Part shown: piece after piece, positions 53,136 through 62,153 of the stretch | How positions within the stretch are numbered: position 1 is the first letter of the stretch | Layout: each line of letters starts with the position of its first letter | NCBI RefSeq assembly: GCF_004001245.1 | Contig: NZ_AP018724.1 | Span: forward strand, 3,154,501 to 3,218,500 | Direction of reading: 5' to 3' | Length of the DNA: 64,000 nt | Origin: Sulfurivermis fontis | Lineage (GTDB): Bacteria > Pseudomonadota > Gammaproteobacteria > Thiohalomonadales > Thiohalomonadaceae | Translations under genes and position numbers: made by a program | The notes under the pieces: generated by a model | The model's database searches: none | Told to the model about the DNA's origin: nothing | Seen by the model: only the letters and a program-made list of their open reading frames with translations

Positions 53136-53756
53136 TCACGACACCGCGACCAGCCGCGCGCCCGCCAGCACGAACGCCGCCCCGGCAACGCGGCGGATCG
53201 ACACCAGCACCCCCGGCGCCGAGAAGCGCGCCACGCCGAAGCCGATGGCGCCGTAGAAGCCATAGGCGCACACATCCAGCACCACGGTGATGAGACAGAA
53301 GCCGAGGAACTGCATGGCCAGCGGCGCCTGTGGCGTGATGAACTGCGGCAACAGGGCGGCGAAGTAGAGCAGCGCCTTGGGGTTGGACAATTCGAGCACC
53401 AGCGCGCGCCCGAACACACGCCGCGCCGACAGGGCCGCCGCCCCGCCGCCCAGCGTGGCGAAGCCGGCGCCGCCGTGCGCCAGCAACAGGCGCACGCCGA
53501 GGTAGATGAGATAGGCCGCGCCGGCCCAGCGGATCGCCGCATATACCTGCGGCGAGGCCAGCAACAGGCCGGCCAGGCCCAGCGCCGACAGGCCGAAGTA
53601 AAACGCATTGGCCAGGGCAATGCCGCCGATGGCGTGCGCCACCAGGCGCGTATCGCGCGTCGTGCCCACCGAGGCGACAAACATCGCCGCCGGCCCCGGC
53701 GTGAAACAGGCCATGGCGGTGGTGACGGTAAACAGGAGCAGGATTTCCAAGGACAT
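53136..53756 (-). CDS. LysE/RhtB-family amino acid exporter
   Basis: 206 aa from the ATG at 53754-53756. Six hydrophobic segments are present, and the family motif near the N-terminus reads TMACFTPGPAAMFVASVG. GWAGAAYLIYLGVRLLL-like sequence and LELSNPKALLYFAALLPQFI are the other LysE/RhtB signatures. It should export an amino acid such as lysine, threonine or homoserine lactone-like compounds. It precedes the EamA gene by 37 bases on the same strand. Its 212-base upstream gap holds no gene before the third miniature element. Confidence 0.9.
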   Translation of the reverse strand: MSLEILLLFTVTTAMACFTPGPAAMFVASVGTTRDTRLVAHAIGGIALANAFYFGLSALGLAGLLLASPQVYAAIRWAGAAYLIYLGVRLLLAHGGAGFATLGGGAAALSARRVFGRALVLELSNPKALLYFAALLPQFITPQAPLAMQFLGFCLITVVLDVCAYGFYGAIGFGVARFSAPGVLVSIRRVAGAAFVLAGARLVAVS

Positions 53757-53968
53757 GGGAGTCGCCGAAATTGCGTGCCGGAAAATCGCTGGAGTCTGAC
53801 GCGATTCCGGAAAAATGGGAACTGCGATCGCGTGGCGGCTGCCGTCGGCGGCTGTTCCAGCGGGGCCAGCAATCCCCATCCCGGCCTCCCCGCTTTTTCC
53901 CACACCCTCCATTACCCCCGCAGGATGGGCACGCTGTCGCTTTGCCCATCCTACATCTCTACATCTAG

Positions 53969-54172
53969 GGAAGGTCTGAATAAGTCCATCCTGGACTTCT
54001 CAGGTCGCTCCCGCCCCTCCCTGGGCTGCGCGACATAAGTCCATCCGTGGACAAAACCACGCCAAGCGAAAAGTGTGATTTTCGCTTGGCTTCATTTTCA
54101 ACGACTTATCGTCGTTGAAAAATGGCGGCACATCCCTGTGCCGCGGAAGCTCTGAACTTATTCAGAGCTTCC
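53969..54172 (-). mobile_element. IS5-type miniature element, copy 3, 204 bp, inverted
   Basis: Flanked by CTAG duplications (53965-53968, 54173-54176). The full-length form is near-identical to copy 1 but in reverse orientation. Its 54173-54176 duplication carries the TAG stop codon of rlmC, so insertion occurred exactly at the end of that gene. All inner palindromes (TCAACGA...TCGTTGA, GCCAAGCGAAAA...TTTTCGCTTGGC) are preserved. Confidence 0.9.
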
Positions 54173-55387
54173 CTAGGAGCGCGCCTCACGCTCCAGCAGC
54201 GTGATCACTTCGTAATGGGCGGTATGCGGAAACATGTCCAGCAACCGTGCCCGGCGCAGGCGCAGGCCCGGCATCTGCGCCAGGTCGCGCGCCAGGGTCT
54301 CGGCATTGCAGCTGGAATAGATCACCCAGCGCGCCGCCGACTGGTCGAGAAAACGGCACAGCGCCGCGCCGATGCCGCGCCGCGGCGGATTGACGATCAC
54401 CAGCTCGGGCACCTGGGCCTTGCCCGCGGTAAAATCCGCGGCATCCAGGGCACGAAAGCTCACCCGCTCCAGCCCCAGTTCGGCACGGCTCTGCTCCGCA
54501 CTGGCGACGGCCTCGGCGCTGATCTCGATGCCGGTCACCGCACGCCGGCCGTCGGCCACATGCAGCGCAAAACCGCCGACGCCGCAGAACAGGTCCCACA
54601 CCCCGGCCGGGTCGCACTCCGCCACCCACTCGCGCCCCTGCCGGTACAAGGCCTCGGCCACCGCCGTGTTGGTCTGGAAAAAACTCTTCGGCCGCAGGTG
54701 CAGCGGGATGCCGTTGAGGCGCATGGTCAGGCTGTCTTGTTCGGTGAGCAGGATCTCCCGCTCCCCCTCCAGCACCGCCTTGTGCTCCGGCTGCAAATTC
54801 ACCGACACCACACGCAGCCCAGGCAGTGCCGCCTGCAACTCCGGCAGATACTTGCGGATGCGCCCCAGCGCCTCCTGCGAGCGCAGCACGAAGCGCGCCA
54901 TCAGCTCGCCGGAATGCTCCGCCAGGGTCACCAGCACATACTTCAACTCGCCGCGCCGCGCCGCAATGTCGTAGGGCTCGATGCGCGCCCGCCGGATGAA
55001 TGCCGCCAGCGGCGCGAAGCTCGCCTGCAACGCAGGCGGATACAGCGGACAGTCCGCCAGCGACACGCCCTGCCCCTGCTCATCGACAATCCCCAGCACC
55101 GGCGCCTCAAACGTGCCGCTCACCACCATCTTCGCCTTGTTGCGAAATCCCGCTTCGCTACTCGCCACCGGCGCCAGCCACTCGACGTCCGCCCAGTCCG
55201 CCAGCAACGCGCGGCAACGCGCCTCCTTCGCCGCCAATTGCCCGGCATAGGGCTGCTCCAGCAGCGAACAGGAGCGGCAGCGGTTGGCGGAATAGTGGGG
55301 ACAGTGCACAGAGATATTGCGAATGACGACGCGGGGCGTGCTTGCCGGTTCGATGAAATTATCGGGGCCGCCTGAATGGCACCACAT
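54173..55387 (-). CDS. rlmC: 23S rRNA (uracil-747-C5)-methyltransferase RlmC
   Basis: 404 aa. An N-terminal Fe-S cysteine cluster (CPHYSANRCRSC, with a later CPLY) is followed by FRNKAKMVVSG, RGELKYVLVT, FFQTN, the SAM motif WDLFCGVGGFALH, the NPPRRGIG block and the catalytic Cys in YSSCNAETLARDL. Close resemblance over the whole length to E. coli RlmC supports U747 as the target. The ATG overlaps the upstream gene by 29 bases; a GTG 27 codons in is the alternative start. Its TAG stop lies in a miniature-element target duplication. Confidence 0.93.
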   Translation of the reverse strand: MWCHSGGPDNFIEPASTPRVVIRNISVHCPHYSANRCRSCSLLEQPYAGQLAAKEARCRALLADWADVEWLAPVASSEAGFRNKAKMVVSGTFEAPVLGIVDEQGQGVSLADCPLYPPALQASFAPLAAFIRRARIEPYDIAARRGELKYVLVTLAEHSGELMARFVLRSQEALGRIRKYLPELQAALPGLRVVSVNLQPEHKAVLEGEREILLTEQDSLTMRLNGIPLHLRPKSFFQTNTAVAEALYRQGREWVAECDPAGVWDLFCGVGGFALHVADGRRAVTGIEISAEAVASAEQSRAELGLERVSFRALDAADFTAGKAQVPELVIVNPPRRGIGAALCRFLDQSAARWVIYSSCNAETLARDLAQMPGLRLRRARLLDMFPHTAHYEVITLLEREARS

Positions 55388-55940
55388 TATCCGTCCGCGG
55401 CCTGGCGTGCTCCAACATCCCGCGCCAGAATTCGCTCATCACCTTCAGTGGCCAGAAGTATTCCTTCTGCCCCTTGCGCGAGCGCGGGGTCTGGTTCACG
55501 CGCAGACCGAAAGCAAAGGCATCGCCACCGTCCAGCGGCAGGGAACCAAAATCCGCCGCCATCCACTCCAGATGCCAGGCCACTTCGTTCATATGCGCCT
55601 GCACGCTGCGATCCGAACCCGCCACGATCTGCACCGGCTGACTCACCACATCCACCAGCGCCGCCAGACGCTGCGACTCCGCATCGTCCAGCGCACAGAT
55701 GGACACCATCTCGCGCCACAGGCGGTCGCGCACCAGTTCGGGAAAGCGCAGGAAATCCGGCTTGGTCAGGCCGGCGAACACCATCGCATAACGGCTTTGC
55801 AACTCCATCAGGATGACGCACTTGCGCCGCAGCACCTGCACGCGGTGGCCGTACCACTGCATCTGCCGCAGATCGGTGGGCGCCTCGACCAGCAGAGGCT
55901 TGAGGTCTGTGGCCAAGGCCTTGGAGACATGTATCTGCAT
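55359..55940 (-). CDS. Hypothetical protein, possibly DUF6933-like
   Basis: 193 aa. The N-terminus QIHVSKALATDL...RKCVILMELQSRYAMVFAGLTKPDF resembles DUF6933-type proteins, in which a short strand order precedes a nucleic-acid-binding-like domain. Identification is weak. The middle part (RDRLWREMVSICALDDAESQRLAALVD) is helical, and the tail RSRKGQKEYFWPLKVMSEFW is basic. No signal or membrane segment is present. It starts 13 bases after the nucleotidyltransferase gene and overlaps rlmC by 29 bases, so it belongs to the same run of genes. Confidence 0.6.
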   Translation of the reverse strand: MQIHVSKALATDLKPLLVEAPTDLRQMQWYGHRVQVLRRKCVILMELQSRYAMVFAGLTKPDFLRFPELVRDRLWREMVSICALDDAESQRLAALVDVVSQPVQIVAGSDRSVQAHMNEVAWHLEWMAADFGSLPLDGGDAFAFGLRVNQTPRSRKGQKEYFWPLKVMSEFWRGMLEHARPRTDNVVPFRRPR

Positions 55941-55953
55941 AGGATGCTATCCG

Positions 55954-56664
55954 CTACTCCATTTTTTCTTTCGCCAGCGCCTCCATCTTGCGGATGACCA
56001 GCGCAACGCGTGCCTGACTTGCAGCATCGGTCGGCAGATGTCCGGACACGGCATCGATAAATCGCGGGTTGCGCAGCAGCGCCCGAAAACGCGCCTGCAG
56101 TGCCTCAACCGGCGCCCTATCCGCCTGGGCTACCTCCTCAACGATGCCTGGACGCCCATCCAACACGGCAATGACGTCTTCCAGATCATGGCTCATTTGA
56201 TAATCACCGCGACCACGACCATCAAAGGCCTCCAGTTTGGTCAGCAGGAAATACGGCGCCGACACCAAGCGTATGTCCCTGCCCGAAGGCAACCGCGCCA
56301 TGGTTGCGTGCTCCATCGCCGGCATATACCAGCGGTTGCCAAACCCCAGAATCGTTTGGTCGGTAGGCATGACATCAAGAATGACGCTGTCCACGATCCA
56401 GCGACAAATCGGTGCGTCTTCGCTGATATCCTCCCGGAAGCCGCACTGCCGTAGCCGTTCGGACAAAAGTTGATATTCAACGAGGGAGCCCACCTGCACG
56501 ATGGCATCCACATCCCGGGTCTCGCGTATCGGCGGCGCCGCGGGATCGGTAATCAACAACCCAGTCGCGCAGCCTCCCAGAAACACCATCTCATCCGCCA
56601 AAGCGCCCAGACGCTCGACGGCCAATACCAGAACCTCAAGATTCGGATTCTGCATCCTTGCCAT
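55954..56664 (-). CDS. Nucleotidyltransferase-like protein (AbiEii/MenT-type fold)
   Basis: 236 aa. The polymerase-beta-type nucleotidyltransferase core is visible: FLGGCATGLLITD supplies the glycine-rich start, TRDVDAIV the metal-binding Asp pair, and SVILDVMPTD a third Asp. PYFLLTKLEAFDGRGRGDYQMSHDLEDVIAVLDGR resembles the Lys/Asp region of AbiEii-family toxins. It may transfer nucleotides to tRNA or protein. Its start overlaps the HTH gene upstream by 29 bases. Together they look like a type IV toxin-antitoxin-like pair, but this has not been shown. Confidence 0.7.
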   Translation of the reverse strand: MARMQNPNLEVLVLAVERLGALADEMVFLGGCATGLLITDPAAPPIRETRDVDAIVQVGSLVEYQLLSERLRQCGFREDISEDAPICRWIVDSVILDVMPTDQTILGFGNRWYMPAMEHATMARLPSGRDIRLVSAPYFLLTKLEAFDGRGRGDYQMSHDLEDVIAVLDGRPGIVEEVAQADRAPVEALQARFRALLRNPRFIDAVSGHLPTDAASQARVALVIRKMEALAKEKME

Positions 56665-57178
56665 AATCTTCCAGCCTCTTCCTTAGCTCTTTTCGGGCGA
56701 GTTCCCGCTCGCGCGCCTGTCCGCCACGCAGGCCATCCACCAGAACCAACAGTTCGTACAGCGCCGGGTCGTTCCGTGCCGCCCTGGGCGCCGACTTGTA
56801 GAGCGGCGAGAAAGCCATCCCTCGCATTTCACCCTCCGGATCCGGCCACACCGGGGGCGGCTCATGGTCGGGAACCACGGCACCGTCCAGTGGCGGGGCG
56901 GCATGCGCCGTGGGGATACCGCGGGTCAGTCCGCCGCGGTCGGGAACAAACACATATTGCATTCCATGCAGCAAAAATTCTTCCAGGTTACTGATATTCG
57001 GCCGGATTACGTCACCGATACGCAGGGCCAGACGGGCCGCCAACACCCGCTTGGCCGCGCCGTGCACCTCCGACGGACTCATCGCCAGTTCCAGCGCCAG
57101 GCGGTTGTATGACCAGGGCCTATTGCCCAGGGCGACGAGCTTGAGCAGCAGCAAAAGGTCTTGGGGTTTTAATATCAT
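56636..57178 (-). CDS. Winged-helix DNA-binding protein, candidate antitoxin/regulator
   Basis: 180 aa. The N-terminal half is a clear helix-turn-helix/winged-helix domain: KPQDLLLLLKLVALGNRPWSYNRLALELAMSPSEVHGAAKRVLAA, with SPSEVHGAAKRV as recognition helix. The C-terminal half is proline-rich then charged (GLRGGQARERELARKELRKRLEDYG). It is not an AbiEi-type antitoxin by pattern. It precedes and overlaps the nucleotidyltransferase gene, so it probably represses and partners it (inference). Its ATG overlaps the stop of the RhuM remnant (ATGA). Confidence 0.7.
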   Translation of the reverse strand: MILKPQDLLLLLKLVALGNRPWSYNRLALELAMSPSEVHGAAKRVLAARLALRIGDVIRPNISNLEEFLLHGMQYVFVPDRGGLTRGIPTAHAAPPLDGAVVPDHEPPPVWPDPEGEMRGMAFSPLYKSAPRAARNDPALYELLVLVDGLRGGQARERELARKELRKRLEDYGKDAESES

Positions 57179-57411
57179 TTGGGCATTCGCGGTTCGCGAT
57201 TCACGAATACGGAATGCACAGATAATAAGCCATTCAAGGCACGCCCGCCACTTCGCCCCCTCGGGTTACGGACGTGACGACGGATGTTCTGCTTGGTAGT
57301 GGCGAACAACTCGGCTATCTCTCCCTGGGTCAGCCAGACGCTGCCGCCCTCGGCGCGCAGGCTTACCTCGGCGTGGCCGTCGTCACTGCGATGGAGGATC
57401 CGCTCGCTCAC
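57175..57411 (-). pseudogene. Truncated RhuM-family remnant
   Basis: 78 codons from a GTG. Residues 1-42 (SERILHRSDDGHAEVSLRAE, GSVWLTQGEIAELFATTKQN) match the N-terminus of RhuM/virulence-associated DNA-binding proteins, which are normally about 330 aa. After KQN the sequence diverges (NPRGRSGGRALNG...) and stops, so most of the gene is lost. It may come from an old mobile or defence locus. The 213 bases upstream (57412-57624) show no gene. Confidence 0.6.
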
Positions 57412-57624
57412 GCGGTGGTTCGGTCCTGGTTGATCATCCGGGTGCAGCCCATGGGCCGTGTCGGCATCCTTGTTCCTTTATCAGCGCTGGGCAGTTTGTT
57501 CTCATTGTTCCGGACAGTCCGGGCAGCCGTCGAAGCGTACCAAATTCTACCCCGCCGGCCATGGCAGCTTGCCCTCTACCGCGAATGTCTCGATGGGGAA
57601 GCGGTGCAGGGTGCGACTTTGCGG

Positions 57625-58104
57625 CTAGGCAAAGGTGGCGACTTCGGCGCTGGTTTCGCACAGCCAGGACTGCATTTCCAGGGGGCGCGGTTCGGCGAAG
57701 GCGGCGGGGGTGAACAGGGTGTGTTCGCTGCGGATGGGCATCGGCGGCGGGGTTTGCATGCCGTGCCAGAAAACGAAGCGGTAGTAGGCGGCCTCGGCCA
57801 GGACGGTGGCCGGGGTCAGGGTGCCGTAGAACAGGGAGGGTTCGTGGCGGCGGCCGTAGCGCGAGCCGTAGGGCAGCGGCGGGTGGCGGAACGGTGTGTA
57901 GAGCAGGTAGTGCAAGTGGGCGCTGCCGGGCGGGGGTGGCGGCTTGACCGTATCGAGCATTTCCTCCAGCAGGCTTTGTGCCTCCAGGCTGTCGACCAGT
58001 TGCATGGTGGCGACCTGTTCCTGGCTTTCCACCAGACGGTAGAGTTCGCCGCCGATGGGGCGGATGGCGGCGGCGAGTCGGCAGGTTTCCCAGAGTGCTG
58101 GCAT
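57625..58104 (-). pseudogene. RES-domain toxin with probable internal deletion
   Basis: 159 aa. The N-terminal half is a good RES domain (Xre/RES, ParT/MbcT type): GELYRLVESQEQVATMQLVD, LLYTPFRHPPLPYGSRYGRRHEPSLFYGTLTPATVLAEAAYYRF. The C-terminus LFTPAAFAEPRPLEMQSWLCET looks like the normal last segment of full-length members. The region that should lie between them, about 55-60 residues containing the conserved Ser area, is missing between EHT and LFTP without loss of frame. Full-length toxins degrade NAD+; this one is probably inactive. The antitoxin gene is 102 bases upstream. Confidence 0.7.
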
Positions 58105-58206
58105 GGTTCAACGGTGGTTGTGCCGGGCCTGTCCCGGAGAGCAGCGGCACCGGGTGGCGGGCATCGCCCGGCGGAGCCGGGCTCCCGCGAATTCTGCTTC
58201 CTTGTA

Positions 58207-58566
58207 TCAGACCTTGCCGCGGATCGCGTCCAGATACTCCATTACCCGCACCAGTCCCTGCACGTTCCTTACCTGTTCGGCGGGGATGCCGCCGGTATGG
58301 CTGTTGGGGGTGTGCATCCAGTGGCGCATCTGGTCGCGGTCGCCGCCGACCAGGGCGTAGAGGCTGCGGTAGCAGCGGATCAGCAGCAGGGCCAGTTCGC
58401 CGGCCTTGGTATCCGGGACAATCTTGCCGCGGTTGAAGACGGTGCGTTCCTTGCCGATGACCGCGCCCAGGGCGTCGCGGGTCAGGCCGAGGAAGTCACC
58501 GGCGGTGAGCAGGGCCTGGGTGAGGGCAGTATCGGGTTCGGGCTTTTGAGCGGTGGCGGGGGGCAT
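58207..58566 (-). CDS. Xre/MbcA/ParS-type antitoxin of a RES toxin
   Basis: 119 aa from the ATG at 58564-58566, preferred over a GTG 9 bases earlier because GGGG sits 8 bases upstream of the ATG. The N-terminal HTH-like helix region is FLGLTRDALGAVIGKERTVF. The C-terminal MbcA/ParS/Xre domain shows LIRCYRSLYALVGGDRDQMRHWMHTPN and ends RNVQGLVRVMEYLDAIRGKV, as is typical. It would neutralise the RES toxin and repress the operon. The gene looks intact although its toxin does not. Confidence 0.88.
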   Translation of the reverse strand: MPPATAQKPEPDTALTQALLTAGDFLGLTRDALGAVIGKERTVFNRGKIVPDTKAGELALLLIRCYRSLYALVGGDRDQMRHWMHTPNSHTGGIPAEQVRNVQGLVRVMEYLDAIRGKV

Positions 58567-58598
58567 GACTTGCACCCCTTCTGTGATGCGTTAGCCAG

Positions 58599-58627
58599 CA
58601 TATAGTACTTGTTCGTTGCAAATGCAA
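58599..58627 (-). promoter_or_regulatory. Putative promoter and operator of the Xre/RES locus
   Basis: On the minus strand, TTGCAT (58622-58627) and TATATG (58599-58604) with a 17-base spacer. A dyad TTGCA-N2-TGCAA (58616-58627) overlaps the -35 element and could be the antitoxin's operator. Confidence 0.45.
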
Positions 58628-58694
58628 AATGACTACACAAAAGGTGCGCCCCGTTATCAATGCCCGCCCGTCGACGACAAAGGTTCGGCAATAT

Positions 58695-58748
58695 CTGTAG
58701 GAGCCGGGTCTCTCGGCGAATATTCGCCAGGGGACTGGGCTCCTACAG
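58695..58748. repeat. Paired REP-like palindrome
   Basis: CTGTAGGAGCC (58695-58705) and its exact complement GGCTCCTACAG (58738-58748) bracket a second perfect palindrome GGCGAATATTCGCC (58715-58728). It lies in the 235-base gap between the antitoxin start and the glmS stop, which otherwise contains nothing recognisable. Same GTAGGAGC family as at 27421 and 48722. Confidence 0.75.
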
Positions 58749-58810
58749 AGCCTGGGCGCCTTCCGGCTCTTCCCAGCTCGCGGGGAGGAACCTCAGTGCG
58801 GCGCTGCGCC

Positions 58811-60643
58811 CTACTCGACCGTCACGCTCTTCGCCAGGTTGCGCGGCTGGTCGACGTCGGTGCCCTTGAGCACGGCAACGTGGTAGGCGAGGAGTTGCAG
58901 GGGGATGGTGAAGATGATTGGCGCGACGTGCCCGCCGGCGGGGGGGACGACGGTGACGTGGACACGTTCGGACTGGGCCATGCCGGAGGCGTGGTCGGCG
59001 AAGACGTAGAGTTCGCCGCCACGGGCGCGCACTTCTTCCAGGTTGGACTTGAGCTTTTCCAGCAGGGCGTCATTGGGGGCGACGGCGATCACCGGCATGT
59101 CTTCGTCCACCAGGGCGAGGGGGCCGTGCTTGAGTTCGCCGGCGGGATAGGCCTCGGCGTGGATGTAGGAGATCTCCTTCAGCTTGAGCGCGCCTTCCAT
59201 CGCCACCGGGTATTGCACGCCGCGGCCTAGAAACAAGGCGTGGTGCTTGTCGGTGAAGCGTTCGGCAAGGCGGTGGATTTCGTCGTTGAGGGCGAGCACG
59301 TCCTCGACGTGGCGCGGCAGCGCCTCCAGTTGTTCGACGATGGCGCGCTCGCGTTCTGCGCTCAGCTTGTGGCGGCGGCCGAGGGCGATCACCACCAGCA
59401 GCAGAGCGACCAGCTGGGTGGTGAAGGCCTTGGTGGAGGCGACGCCGATCTCGGGGCCGGCGCGGGTCATCAGCACCAGATCGGCCTCGCGCACCAGCGA
59501 GCTTTCCGGCACGTTGCAGATGGCGAGCGACGGACCATAGCCCCACTCCTTGGTGGCGCGCAACGCGGCCAGGGTGTCGGCCGTTTCGCCGGACTGGGAG
59601 ATGGTGATCACCAGGGCGTCCGGATCGGGCACCGGATGGCGGTAACGGAATTCGCTCGCCACCTCCACCTGGCACGGCACGCCGGCCACGCCCTCGAACC
59701 AGTTGCGCGCGACGAGGCCGGCATGGAAGCTGGTGCCGCAGGCGATGATCTTCACCGCCTTCACCTTGTCGAACACGGCGCCGGCGTTGGGACCGAAGGC
59801 GGCCTCCAGCACGCGGCCACCGGCGATGCGTCCTTCCAGGGTTTCGCTGATCGCCTGCGGCTGTTCGTGGATCTCCTTCAGCATGTAGTGGCGGAACTCG
59901 CCGCGCTCGACGGCGTCGAGGGACAGTTCACTTTCCTTGATCGGCCGCTCCACCACCTCGCCCTGGGCGTTGTGGATGGTGAGGCTGTCGCGGCGGATGT
60001 CGGCGACGTCACCCTCTTCCAGGAAGATGAAGCGACGCGTCACCGGCAGCAGCGGCGCCACGTCGGAGGCGATGAAGTGCTCGCCGATGCCGAGACCGAT
60101 CACCAGCGGGCTGCCGCGGCGCGCGGCGATGAGGCGGCCGGGCTCTTTGGTGCTGATCACGCCGAGGGCATAGGCGCCGTGCAGTTCGCCGACGGTGGCC
60201 TGCACCGCGGCGAGCAGGTCGAGGCCGCGCGCCGTGTGGCTGTGCACCTGATGGACGATGACCTCGGTATCGGTCTGCGAGGTGAATTCGTAGCCGGCGG
60301 CCTTTTGCGCGGCGCGCAGGGCCTCGTGGTTTTCGATGATGCCGTTGTGCACCACCGCGATCTCCTTGCGGCAGATGTGCGGGTGGGCGTTCTTCTCGCT
60401 CGGCACGCCGTGGGTGGCCCAGCGGGTGTGGGCGATGCCGGTGCTGCCGCGGAACGGATGCCGCGCCAGTTCGTCGGCCAGCGCCTGCACCTTGCCCGGC
60501 ATGCGCGCGCGCGCGATCTGGCCGCCTTCGTCCAGCACCGCCACACCGGCCGAATCGTAACCGCGATACTCCAGACGGCGCAGACCCTCGATGAGGATCG
60601 CCACCACGTCACGTTCCGCTACACCACCGACGATGCCGCACAT
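58811..60643 (-). CDS. glmS: Glutamine-fructose-6-phosphate aminotransferase (isomerising)
   Basis: 610 aa. Cys2 (after CGIVGG processing of Met) starts the class II glutaminase domain with [19 protein letters not shown] and GIIENHE. Two SIS isomerase domains follow ([37 protein letters not shown]). It ends [11 protein letters not shown]. It makes glucosamine 6-phosphate for peptidoglycan and LPS. glmU lies 81 bases upstream on the same strand; no glmS ribozyme or GlmZ target could be recognised. Confidence 0.97.
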   Translation of the reverse strand: MCGIVGGVAERDVVAILIEGLRRLEYRGYDSAGVAVLDEGGQIARARMPGKVQALADELARHPFRGSTGIAHTRWATHGVPSEKNAHPHICRKEIAVVHNGIIENHEALRAAQKAAGYEFTSQTDTEVIVHQVHSHTARGLDLLAAVQATVGELHGAYALGVISTKEPGRLIAARRGSPLVIGLGIGEHFIASDVAPLLPVTRRFIFLEEGDVADIRRDSLTIHNAQGEVVERPIKESELSLDAVERGEFRHYMLKEIHEQPQAISETLEGRIAGGRVLEAAFGPNAGAVFDKVKAVKIIACGTSFHAGLVARNWFEGVAGVPCQVEVASEFRYRHPVPDPDALVITISQSGETADTLAALRATKEWGYGPSLAICNVPESSLVREADLVLMTRAGPEIGVASTKAFTTQLVALLLVVIALGRRHKLSAERERAIVEQLEALPRHVEDVLALNDEIHRLAERFTDKHHALFLGRGVQYPVAMEGALKLKEISYIHAEAYPAGELKHGPLALVDEDMPVIAVAPNDALLEKLKSNLEEVRARGGELYVFADHASGMAQSERVHVTVVPPAGGHVAPIIFTIPLQLLAYHVAVLKGTDVDQPRNLAKSVTVE

Positions 60644-60656
60644 TTGTTTTACCCCA

Positions 60657-60736
60657 GTTGCAAGTTACAAGTTACAAGTGACAAGTAAAACGACGGGCGT
60701 CCTTTTCTTGGGACTTGCCACTTGTCACTTGTCACT
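60657..60736. repeat. AAGTGACAAG-word inverted repeat between glmU and glmS
   Basis: GTTGCAAGTTACAAGTTACA and GTGACAAG on the left (60657-60687) and GACTTGCCACTTGTCACTTG on the right (60711-60736). The last codons of glmU (Ser-Asp-Lys-stop) are AGTGACAAGTGA, read from the right arm. Same word family as the ntrX-trkA repeat. Confidence 0.65.
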
Positions 60737-62101
60737 GCTCTTCTTCCCCGGCCGCTTCCAGCCGTTGATGGTCACCTGCTTGCTGCGGCTCAGGGTGAGC
60801 TCGCCGGCCGGCGCGTCCTTGGTGATGGTGGAGCCGGCACCGATGGTGGCATTGTCGTACACCGTCACCGGGGCGACCAGCTGGGTGTCGGAGCCGACGA
60901 ACACGCCGTCGCCGATCACCGTGCGGTGTTTGTTGGCGCCATCGTAGTTGCAGGTGATGGTACCGGCACCGATATTAACCTTCGCACCCATGGTGGTGTC
61001 GCCGATATAGCTCAGATGATTGACCTTGGAGCCGGCGCCGATGTCGCTTTTCTTCACCTCGACGAAGTTCCCGATATGGGCGCCGTCAGCGATGCGTGTC
61101 TCCGGGCGGATGCGCGCGAACGGACCGATGTGCGCGCCGGCACCGATGACGGCGCTTTCGATGATGCTCATTGGTTTGATTTCCGTGCCGGCACCGATCT
61201 CCACGTCCTTCAGCATGCAGTTGGCGCCGATGGTCACGTTGTCGCCCAACACCACGCGACCTTCGATCACCACATTGACGTCGATGATCACATCGCGCCC
61301 CACGCTCAGTTCGCCGCGCAGATCGAAACGCGCCGGGTCGAGCAGGGTCACGCCGGCCAGCATCAACTGCCGGGCCTGGCGTTGTTGCAGCGCGCGCTCC
61401 AGGGTGGCGAGCTGTTGGCGATCGTTGATACCGGAGACCTGTTCGATATCGGGTGCGCTTACGGTGTTGATCACCACGCCATCCTCCACTGCCATGGCGA
61501 TGATGTCGGTAAGGTAGTACTCACCCTGGGCGTTGTGGTTGTCGAGCCGCTCCAGCCAGCCGCGCAGGCGTGCGGCATCGACGGCGAGCAGGCCGGTGTT
61601 GATCTCGCGGATGGCGCGTTCTTCCGCGCTGGCATCCTTTTGTTCGACGATGCGCTGCACGCGGCCGTCACGGTCGCGCACGACGCGGCCGTAGCCGGTG
61701 GGGTTGTCCAGCTCGATGGTGAGCACGGCCAGGGCATCGGCCGCGGCATCGACCAGCCTGTCCAGTGTCTGCGCCTCGATGAGCGGCACGTCGCCGTAGA
61801 GGATCAGTACGCGGCTGTCGTCACCGACCTTGGGCATCGCCTGCGCCACGGCATGGCCGGTGCCGAGCTGGCGGTCCTGCAAGGTCCACACGGCGTCGAG
61901 ATGGCCGAGCCGCTCGCGCACCAGATCGGCGCCATGGCCGTAGACGATGTGGATGTGTTTGGGTTCGAGCAGTCGGGCGGTGCGGTAGACGCGCGCGAGC
62001 ATCGCTTCGCCGCCGATGGCGTGCAGCACCTTGGGCAGTGCCGATTTCATTCGTGTGCCCTGGCCGGCGGCCAGGATGATCACTTCCAGTGCCTGGTTCA
62101 T
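60725..62101 (-). CDS. glmU: Bifunctional GlcN-1-P acetyltransferase / GlcNAc-1-P uridylyltransferase
   Basis: 458 aa. The N-terminal pyrophosphorylase domain ([30 protein letters not shown]) is followed by a left-handed beta-helix of hexapeptide repeats ([11 protein letters not shown]..., [22 protein letters not shown]) that acetylates GlcN-1-P. It makes UDP-GlcNAc. The C-terminal KKSSDK tail is partly encoded by an extragenic-type repeat. Placed between the atp operon and glmS, the usual gammaproteobacterial order. Confidence 0.96.
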   Translation of the reverse strand: MNQALEVIILAAGQGTRMKSALPKVLHAIGGEAMLARVYRTARLLEPKHIHIVYGHGADLVRERLGHLDAVWTLQDRQLGTGHAVAQAMPKVGDDSRVLILYGDVPLIEAQTLDRLVDAAADALAVLTIELDNPTGYGRVVRDRDGRVQRIVEQKDASAEERAIREINTGLLAVDAARLRGWLERLDNHNAQGEYYLTDIIAMAVEDGVVINTVSAPDIEQVSGINDRQQLATLERALQQRQARQLMLAGVTLLDPARFDLRGELSVGRDVIIDVNVVIEGRVVLGDNVTIGANCMLKDVEIGAGTEIKPMSIIESAVIGAGAHIGPFARIRPETRIADGAHIGNFVEVKKSDIGAGSKVNHLSYIGDTTMGAKVNIGAGTITCNYDGANKHRTVIGDGVFVGSDTQLVAPVTVYDNATIGAGSTITKDAPAGELTLSRSKQVTINGWKRPGKKSSDK

Positions 62102-62153
62102 CTATGTGCCTGTCTGCAAAGTGTGCGGCGGGTTGCAACCCGCCCTGCATGCT

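Noticed and set aside
52027-54172. The two exporter genes as cargo of a composite transposon formed by miniature-element copies 2 and 3
   Set aside because: Each copy has its own matching duplication (TTAG/TTAG and CTAG/CTAG) and the outermost sequences differ (TTAG versus CTAG), so they are independent insertions.
58599-58810. CRISPR-like repeats upstream of glmS
   Set aside because: Only one nested palindrome pair is present, with no regular repeat-spacer series and no cas gene. No CRISPR array was seen anywhere in the window.
60644-60724. A glmS ribozyme or small-RNA control region upstream of glmS
   Set aside because: The 81-base gap is filled by the AAGTGACAAG inverted repeat and leaves no room for a ribozyme fold; that ribozyme is also a Gram-positive feature.
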